Shown here: positions 6,670-10,524 of the stretch, piece by piece
How the letters are laid out: each line of letters begins with the position of its first letter
Numbering within the stretch: the first letter of the stretch is position 1
NCBI GenBank assembly: GCA_001800945.1
Contig: MGWJ01000034.1
Coordinates: forward strand, 1-10,524
Length of the DNA stretch: 10,524 nucleotides
Direction: 5' to 3'
Source of the DNA: Flavobacteria bacterium RIFCSPLOWO2_12_FULL_31_7
Lineage (GTDB): Bacteria > Bacteroidota > Bacteroidia > Flavobacteriales > Flavobacteriaceae
Translations under genes and position numbers: made by a program
Notes under the pieces: generated by a model
Seen by the model: the letters and a program-made list of their open reading frames with translations, nothing else
What the model was told of the DNA's origin: nothing
Database searches by the model: none

Positions 6670-6711
6670 CCACGAAGACGCTAAGACACTAAGTTTTTTT
6701 TGTCTTTGTGG
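6670..6711. repeat. 8-base tandem repeat with T tract and inverted end, copy 1 (trpB-trpA gap)
   Basis: Three 8-base units are visible: CCACGAAG (6670-6677), ACGCTAAG (6678-6685) and ACACTAAG (6686-6693), followed by eight T (6694-6701). The outer ten bases CCACGAAGAC (6670-6679) are then mirrored by GTCTTTGTGG (6702-6711), with one mismatch that is G.U-compatible on the plus strand. The inverted end abuts the trpB stop codon. A further GCTAAGTTTTTTT sequence at 6652-6664 repeats the final unit plus T tract. The same unit structure recurs at 10419-10449. I recall similar CCACGAAG-type intergenic strings in Bacteroidetes but cannot verify a family name. Confidence 0.75.
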
Positions 6712-7896
6712 TTAAAAATTAAAATAATTAATATATGTATTCAAATCTTTATCACCACGACCTGATAAATTAATCACCACTATATCAGTAGGTTTGAATT
6801 GTTTTTTATCTAAAACTGCAAAGGCATGAGCGGTTTCAATGGCTGGAATAATACCTTCTAATTTTGAAATTTCTAAACCAGCTTGCATCGCTTCAACATC
6901 AGTAATCGCAATAAATTCGGCACGATTTACATCATTTAAATGTGCGTGAAGTGGTCCAACTCCAGGATAATCTAGTCCAGCGGAAATAGAATAAGGTTCT
7001 GTAATTTGTCCGTCTTCCGTTTGCATTAACAATGTTTTACTTCCGTGAATAATTCCGATTTTTCCCAAAACAGATGTTGCTGCACTTTCGCCTGAATTTA
7101 CGCCATGACCTGCCGCCTCGACCGCAATTAAACCGACTTGTTCATCATCTAAAAATTCATAAAAAGCACCTGCGGCATTACTTCCACCACCTACACATGC
7201 AATTACATAATTAGGAAATTCGGTCCCTTCATGAGTTACTAACTGTGATTTAATTTCCTTTGAAATAATACTCTGAAATTTTGCTACCATGTCTGGATAA
7301 GGATGCGGTCCGACTACAGAACCTATGATATAAAATGTATCAGTTGGGTTGTTAATCCAATCTCGAATAGCTTCGTTCGTGGCATCTTTCAAGGTTTTTG
7401 AACCTGAAGTTGCTGGTCGAACTTCTGCACCAAGCATTTTCATTCTGGCTACATTTGGCGCTTGACGTTCAATATCGACTTCACCCATGTACACAATACA
7501 CTGCAATCCCATGAGAGCACAAACTGTAGCCGTAGCGACACCATGCTGTCCTGCTCCTGTTTCGGCAATAATTCGAGTTTTTCCTAAGCGTTTGGCTAAA
7601 ATAATTTGTCCAATGGTGTTATTTACTTTGTGCGCTCCAGTATGACATAAATCTTCTCTTTTTAAGTAGATTTTGGTATTGTATTTTTCTGACAATCGTT
7701 TTGCAAAATATAAAGGCGTTGGTCGGCCTACGTATTGTTCTAGTAAATACATATATTCTTCTTGAAAGCTAGGTTCTGCAATGATTGTTAGATATTGAGT
7801 ACGTAATTCTTCTACGTTTGGATATAACATTTCTGGAATAAATGCTCCACCAAATTTTCCGTAAAATCCTTTTTCTGAAACTTTAAACTGACTCAT
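6712..7896 (-). CDS. trpB: Tryptophan synthase beta subunit
   Basis: TrpB is the pyridoxal-phosphate enzyme that condenses indole with L-serine to give L-tryptophan, in an alpha2-beta2 complex with TrpA. The 394 residues match the normal TrpB1 length. The motif LKREDLCHTGAHKVNN at 78-93 contains the PLP-binding Lys90. AETGAGQHGVA at 111-121 contains the catalytic Glu112. CVGGGSNAAGAF at 234-245 binds the cofactor phosphate. HAHLNDVNRAEF, IIPAIETAHA and a C-terminal NLSGRGDKD at 376-384 are also typical. These features place it in the TrpB1 class that pairs with TrpA rather than in the stand-alone TrpB2 class. Its start overlaps the end of trpF by 14 bases, pointing to translational coupling. 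A repeat element begins directly after its stop codon, before trpA. Confidence 0.98.
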   Translation of the reverse strand: MSQFKVSEKGFYGKFGGAFIPEMLYPNVEELRTQYLTIIAEPSFQEEYMYLLEQYVGRPTPLYFAKRLSEKYNTKIYLKREDLCHTGAHKVNNTIGQIILAKRLGKTRIIAETGAGQHGVATATVCALMGLQCIVYMGEVDIERQAPNVARMKMLGAEVRPATSGSKTLKDATNEAIRDWINNPTDTFYIIGSVVGPHPYPDMVAKFQSIISKEIKSQLVTHEGTEFPNYVIACVGGGSNAAGAFYEFLDDEQVGLIAVEAAGHGVNSGESAATSVLGKIGIIHGSKTLLMQTEDGQITEPYSISAGLDYPGVGPLHAHLNDVNRAEFIAITDVEAMQAGLEISKLEGIIPAIETAHAFAVLDKKQFKPTDIVVINLSGRGDKDLNTYINYFNF

Positions 7897-8533
7897 AGAT
7901 TTGTGTTTTAAATTCTTGTAATTTTTCTTTGTTTTTTAATCCAGATTCTATTTCAAATCGACTATTCACATCTAAGGTAAAACAATATTTTGAAGCTGGT
8001 GTTTTTAGAAATGTTGCAATATTTGAAGCGTCTTCTAAACCAATTCCACCACTTAAAAAATAAGGTTTCTCTAAACGATATTTTTCTAAAATTTTCCAAT
8101 TGAATTTCGTTCCATTTCCGCCAGGTAATTTGCCTTTCGTATCGAATAAAAAATAATCTACCATTTGATAATCGTGAAGTGATTGAAACACAAAATAGTC
8201 ATCCATTGAAAATGATTTTATAATTTTTGTATTCAATTGATTATGATTAAGTTGATTTATTAATTCTAAACAATAACTTGCAGATTCATTTCCATGTAAT
8301 TGAACCATATTTAAATTATATTTCTGAATAGTTTTAATGATTTTTTCCTTTCTTTCATCTACAAAAACACCGACTTTTTTTATCGAATTTGGAAGAGAAA
8401 CGATAGTAGTTTCTGTATAATTTCGAACCGAATTTTCATAGAAAATAAAGCCCAAAAAATCAGGTTCTAGTTTAGCGATTTCCTGAATATTCTCTGGAAA
8501 CTTCATGCCGCATATTTTGAGTTTGATTTTCAT
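7883..8533 (-). CDS. trpF: Phosphoribosylanthranilate isomerase
   Basis: TrpF carries out the Amadori rearrangement of N-(5-phosphoribosyl)anthranilate to CdRP, the step before indole ring closure. The 216 residues are a normal length for a monofunctional TrpF. The N-terminal KLKICGM holds the catalytic Cys8. The segment FLFDTKGKLPGGNGTKFNW at 128-146 holds the catalytic Asp131 and the GGxG substrate loop. FLSGGIGLEDASN at 159-171 and LDVNSRFEIESGLKN at 187-201 form the C-terminal phosphate-binding side of the TIM barrel. The gene is separate from trpC, unlike the fused enteric TrpC-TrpF. Its 3' end overlaps trpB by 14 bases. The 77-base gap to trpC holds a palindromic repeat. Confidence 0.96.
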   Translation of the reverse strand: MKIKLKICGMKFPENIQEIAKLEPDFLGFIFYENSVRNYTETTIVSLPNSIKKVGVFVDERKEKIIKTIQKYNLNMVQLHGNESASYCLELINQLNHNQLNTKIIKSFSMDDYFVFQSLHDYQMVDYFLFDTKGKLPGGNGTKFNWKILEKYRLEKPYFLSGGIGLEDASNIATFLKTPASKYCFTLDVNSRFEIESGLKNKEKLQEFKTQIYESV

Positions 8534-8548
8534 TTTTTTAATTTTTTG

Positions 8549-8600
8549 AACACTGATTAAAGAAATTATATAAATTTTTAAAATTTCTCCAATCTGTGTT
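8549..8600. repeat. Imperfect intergenic palindrome (19-base arms, 14-base loop), trpC-trpF gap
   Basis: The arm at 8549-8567 pairs with 8582-8600 at 16 of 19 positions. Two of the three exceptions become U.G pairs in the minus-strand RNA, the strand transcribed here. The reverse complement of the second arm, AACACAGATTGGAGAAATT, matches 225-243 upstream of yaaA at 18 of 19 positions, and loop length is 14 in both. It occupies most of the 77-base gap between trpC and trpF. It has no strong U tract directly after the stem, so full termination seems unlikely; a processing or stability role is possible. Confidence 0.75.
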
Positions 8601-8610
8601 ATTTTTACTT

Positions 8611-9393
8611 TTATTGTAATTGTTTAATAAATTCACTTGCTGCCAAACCAGCATTATCGGTTTTCATAAAGTTTTCTCCAATTAAAAAACCTTGATAACC
8701 AAACGATTGTAATTCTTTAACATCTGATACATTCGAAATTCCACTTTCAGATATTTTTACAAATTCTTTTGGAATTATATTCGCTAACTCTTTACTATAC
8801 GATAAACTGACTTCAAATGTTTTTAAGTTTCTGTTATTCACGCCAATCATATTTAAACTTGGCATAATGGCTTTTTGTAATTCTTTTTCATTATGAACTT
8901 CCAACAAAACTTCCAAGCCTAAAGATTGCGCAAATTCTGATAAATGCTTGATTTCTTGTCGAGTTAAAATCGCTGCGATTAATAGAATTACGTCAGCTCC
9001 ATTTGCTTTTGCTTCTAATAATTTGTATTCGTCAATAATAAATTCTTTTCTTAATAAAGGAATCGTAACTGATGCTCGAGCCAATAGTAAATCTTCTAAA
9101 CTTCCGCCGAAATATTTCATATCGGTTAAAACTGAAATCCCACAAACTCCAGCATTTTGGTAACCTTTCACCACTTCTTCTACTGTAAATGAGGAATTTA
9201 TAGTTGCTTTTGATGGCGATTTTCGTTTGTGTTCTGCGATAATTCCTGATGTTGAACTTTGCAATAATTTGCTAAGCGAATTGGTTCTAGAATTAAATAA
9301 AACCGAATTTTCTAATTGAGAAACAGGAATAATTGCTTTTTTTAAAGCCACTTCTCGACTTTTATCTGCTATAATTTTTTCTAAAATATCCAT
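8611..9393 (-). CDS. trpC: Indole-3-glycerol phosphate synthase
   Basis: TrpC closes the pyrrole ring by decarboxylating CdRP to indole-3-glycerol phosphate, the substrate of TrpA. The 260 residues match a monofunctional TIM-barrel IGPS. The start region DILEKIIADKSREVALKK is the usual N-terminal helix. IIAEHKRKSPSKATIN at 51-66 carries Glu54 and Lys56. LLRKEFIID at 113-121 carries the catalytic Lys116. LLEVHNEKEL at 163-172 carries Glu165, GVNNRNLKTF at 184-193 carries Asn186, and ISESGIS at 214-220 carries Glu216. All residues expected from the Saccharolobus (Sulfolobus) solfataricus enzyme are present. Its ATG shares one base with the trpD stop codon (TAATG), typical of stop-restart coupling. 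It is followed by a 77-base gap before trpF. Confidence 0.97.
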   Translation of the reverse strand: MDILEKIIADKSREVALKKAIIPVSQLENSVLFNSRTNSLSKLLQSSTSGIIAEHKRKSPSKATINSSFTVEEVVKGYQNAGVCGISVLTDMKYFGGSLEDLLLARASVTIPLLRKEFIIDEYKLLEAKANGADVILLIAAILTRQEIKHLSEFAQSLGLEVLLEVHNEKELQKAIMPSLNMIGVNNRNLKTFEVSLSYSKELANIIPKEFVKISESGISNVSDVKELQSFGYQGFLIGENFMKTDNAGLAASEFIKQLQ

Positions 9394-10385
9394 TACTTAC
9401 TTAATTTTATTAATGTATTTAATTTTTGAAGTGCATTTTTGTTATATAAACTCTCTTTTGATTTTTCTAACGCATCGGTATAACTCAATTCTGAAATGGT
9501 TTGAATCGCTAAAGCAGAATTGACCAAAACCACATTATTTTGAGCTTTCGAACCTTCTCCATTTAATATTTTATGAAATATTTTAGCAGAATCTTCAATT
9601 GTATTTCCGCCCTTAATTTCGGATAATTGAATGTTCTGAAAATGAAAATCTGCTGGAGAATTAATGCTTTCAGTTGTATTTGTAATGATTTTCACATTAT
9701 CAGTCAATGAAACTTCATCAAAGCCTTCTAATCCATGAAGAATAGCATACTTAGTCTCTGTTTTTTGATACAAATACGCATACATTCTGGCTAATTCCAA
9801 ACTAAAAACACCCACCATTTGAAATTTTGGAAAAGACGGATTTACCATTGGTCCAAGCATGTTGAAGAAGGTTTTCACGCCTAATTCTTTTCGAATTGGC
9901 CCAACATTTTTCATAGCTGGATGAAATAACGGTGCATGTAAAATTGCAATATTAGCTTCTTCTAAACATTGAGTTAAAAATTCTTGATTATTGGAAAATT
10001 TTACGCCCATTTGTTCCATCACATTACTCGAACCTGAAATGGAAGAAACACCATAATTTCCATGCTTTGCGACTTTATAACCCGCACCAGCAACAATAAA
10101 AGAAGACAATGTGGAAATATTAAATGTATCTTTCCCGTCGCCACCAGTTCCGCATAAATCGATAGTGTTATATGCTGAAAAATCTACTGGAATACACAAT
10201 TCCAGTAAAGCTTCACGAAAACCTGAAAGTTCATCTATTGTGATATTTCGCATCATGTAAACGGTTAAAAAAGCAGCAATTTGATGCGAATTGCAATTTC
10301 CGTTGGATATTTCTATTAGTGTCGATTTAGCTTCCTGTTTAGAAAGAATTTCGTGATTGATTAATCTGTTGATGATATTTTTCAT
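9393..10385 (-). CDS. trpD: Anthranilate phosphoribosyltransferase
   Basis: TrpD transfers the phosphoribosyl group of PRPP to anthranilate, the second committed step of tryptophan synthesis. The 330 residues are the usual length for a stand-alone TrpD, not fused to TrpG as in E. coli. The PRPP-binding loop DLCGTGGDGKDTFNIST lies at 76-92. KHGNYGVSS at 107-115 is the KHGN motif with the local variation typical of Bacteroidetes. GPIRKELGVKTFFNMLGPM at 162-180 contains Arg165, which contacts anthranilate. The metal-binding pair Asp223-Glu224 is in GFDEVS. The C-terminal part is normal. It overlaps trpC by one base. Upstream lies a 103-base gap that contains a repeat element, and then the end of the trpG-like gene. 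Confidence 0.97.
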   Translation of the reverse strand: MKNIINRLINHEILSKQEAKSTLIEISNGNCNSHQIAAFLTVYMMRNITIDELSGFREALLELCIPVDFSAYNTIDLCGTGGDGKDTFNISTLSSFIVAGAGYKVAKHGNYGVSSISGSSNVMEQMGVKFSNNQEFLTQCLEEANIAILHAPLFHPAMKNVGPIRKELGVKTFFNMLGPMVNPSFPKFQMVGVFSLELARMYAYLYQKTETKYAILHGLEGFDEVSLTDNVKIITNTTESINSPADFHFQNIQLSEIKGGNTIEDSAKIFHKILNGEGSKAQNNVVLVNSALAIQTISELSYTDALEKSKESLYNKNALQKLNTLIKLSK

Positions 10386-10418
10386 TAGTTTTAAGATATA
10401 AAATGCCCTGCTCTGTTA

Positions 10419-10449
10419 CCACGAAGGCACAAAGTCGCAAAGTTTTTTT
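10419..10449. repeat. 8-base tandem repeat with T tract, copy 2 (trpG-trpD gap)
   Basis: Three 8-base units are visible: CCACGAAG (10419-10426), GCACAAAG (10427-10434) and TCGCAAAG (10435-10442), followed by seven T (10443-10449). The first unit is identical to that at 6670-6677. The later units keep the same pattern (NYRCWAAG on the plus strand, CTTWGYRN on the minus strand) with substitutions. Unlike copy 1, it lacks the mirrored GTCTTTGTGG end. It occupies the middle of the 103-base trpG-trpD spacer. Confidence 0.7.
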
Positions 10450-10488
10450 ATGTTTTTACTTGATTCTTTTTACTTTTTATTTGGCTCT

Positions 10489-10524
10489 TTAATGGCTAAG
10501 CCAATTTTCTAGAATTTTCTTCCC
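10489..10524 (-). CDS. trpG: C-terminal end of a probable anthranilate synthase glutaminase subunit (TrpG)
   Basis: On the minus strand, a frame open from the window edge reads GKKILENWLSH and stops with TAA at 10489-10491. A Gly-Lys-x-(I/L)-(I/L)-x-N-(W/F)-L ending is typical of TrpG/PabA glutamine amidotransferases. The position just upstream of trpD in the same direction is where trpG sits in Bacteroidetes trp operons. TrpG releases ammonia from glutamine for TrpE. Only 11 residues are visible and the catalytic triad lies outside, so the call depends largely on context. Confidence 0.65.
   Translation of the reverse strand, partial: GKKILENWLSH

Noticed and set aside
6670..6711. The repeated 8-base units as a CRISPR array or a direct-repeat regulatory iteron set
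   Set aside because: Units are contiguous with no spacers of 30 or so bases, only three units occur per copy, and no cas or replication gene is nearby.
10386..10488. A trp leader peptide or attenuator in the spacer before trpD
   Set aside because: There is no short open frame with tandem Trp codons and no pair of mutually exclusive hairpins. The spacer is internal to the operon after a trpG-like end, and any leader would lie upstream of trpE, outside the window.

Overview
This is an AT-rich (about one third G+C by eye) chromosomal segment that reads as a member of the Flavobacteriaceae, probably Flavobacterium or a close relative. The evidence is the protein style (a YaaA, a Rossmann/DUF2520 protein, Trp enzymes and a TolC-HlyD-DHA2 pump of Bacteroidetes type), the lack of strong Shine-Dalgarno sites, and promoter candidates that fit the Bacteroidetes TTG / TAnnTTTG pattern. 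It looks like ordinary core and accessory metabolism. I found no undescribed multi-gene system. The notable signals are regulatory and intergenic.

Layout: (1) positions 1-161, minus strand: the N-terminal part of a Rossmann/DUF2520 protein, cut by the window edge. (2) 162-323: a divergent intergenic region with a hexamer tandem repeat and a long imperfect palindrome. (3) 324-1082, plus strand: yaaA, a peroxide-stress protein and the only complete plus-strand gene. It faces the pump genes across a bidirectional terminator at 1081-1117. (4) 1134-5724, minus strand: a four-gene cluster transcribed tetR, tolC-like, hlyD/emrA-like, emrB-like, with gaps of 2, 12 and 2 bases. It encodes a complete tripartite drug-efflux pump and its probable repressor. 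The promoter just upstream of tetR carries two tandem copies of TTAAAC-N4-GTTTAA, which cover or touch both core promoter elements. This suggests autoregulation of the whole operon. (5) 5835-5861: a terminator for the upstream trp operon. (6) 5880-10524, minus strand: the tail of a trpG-like gene, then trpD, trpC, trpF, trpB and trpA. These convert anthranilate to tryptophan: TrpD adds phosphoribose, TrpF isomerises, TrpC closes the indole ring, and TrpAB makes tryptophan. TrpG would supply ammonia to TrpE, which lies outside the window.

Within the trp operon the junctions are of two kinds. trpD/trpC (1-base TAATG overlap) and trpF/trpB (14-base overlap) are tightly coupled. The three loose junctions (trpG-trpD, trpC-trpF, trpB-trpA) each contain a short repetitive element. 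Two of them carry a three-unit 8-base tandem repeat next to a T tract. The third carries a palindrome related to the one upstream of yaaA.
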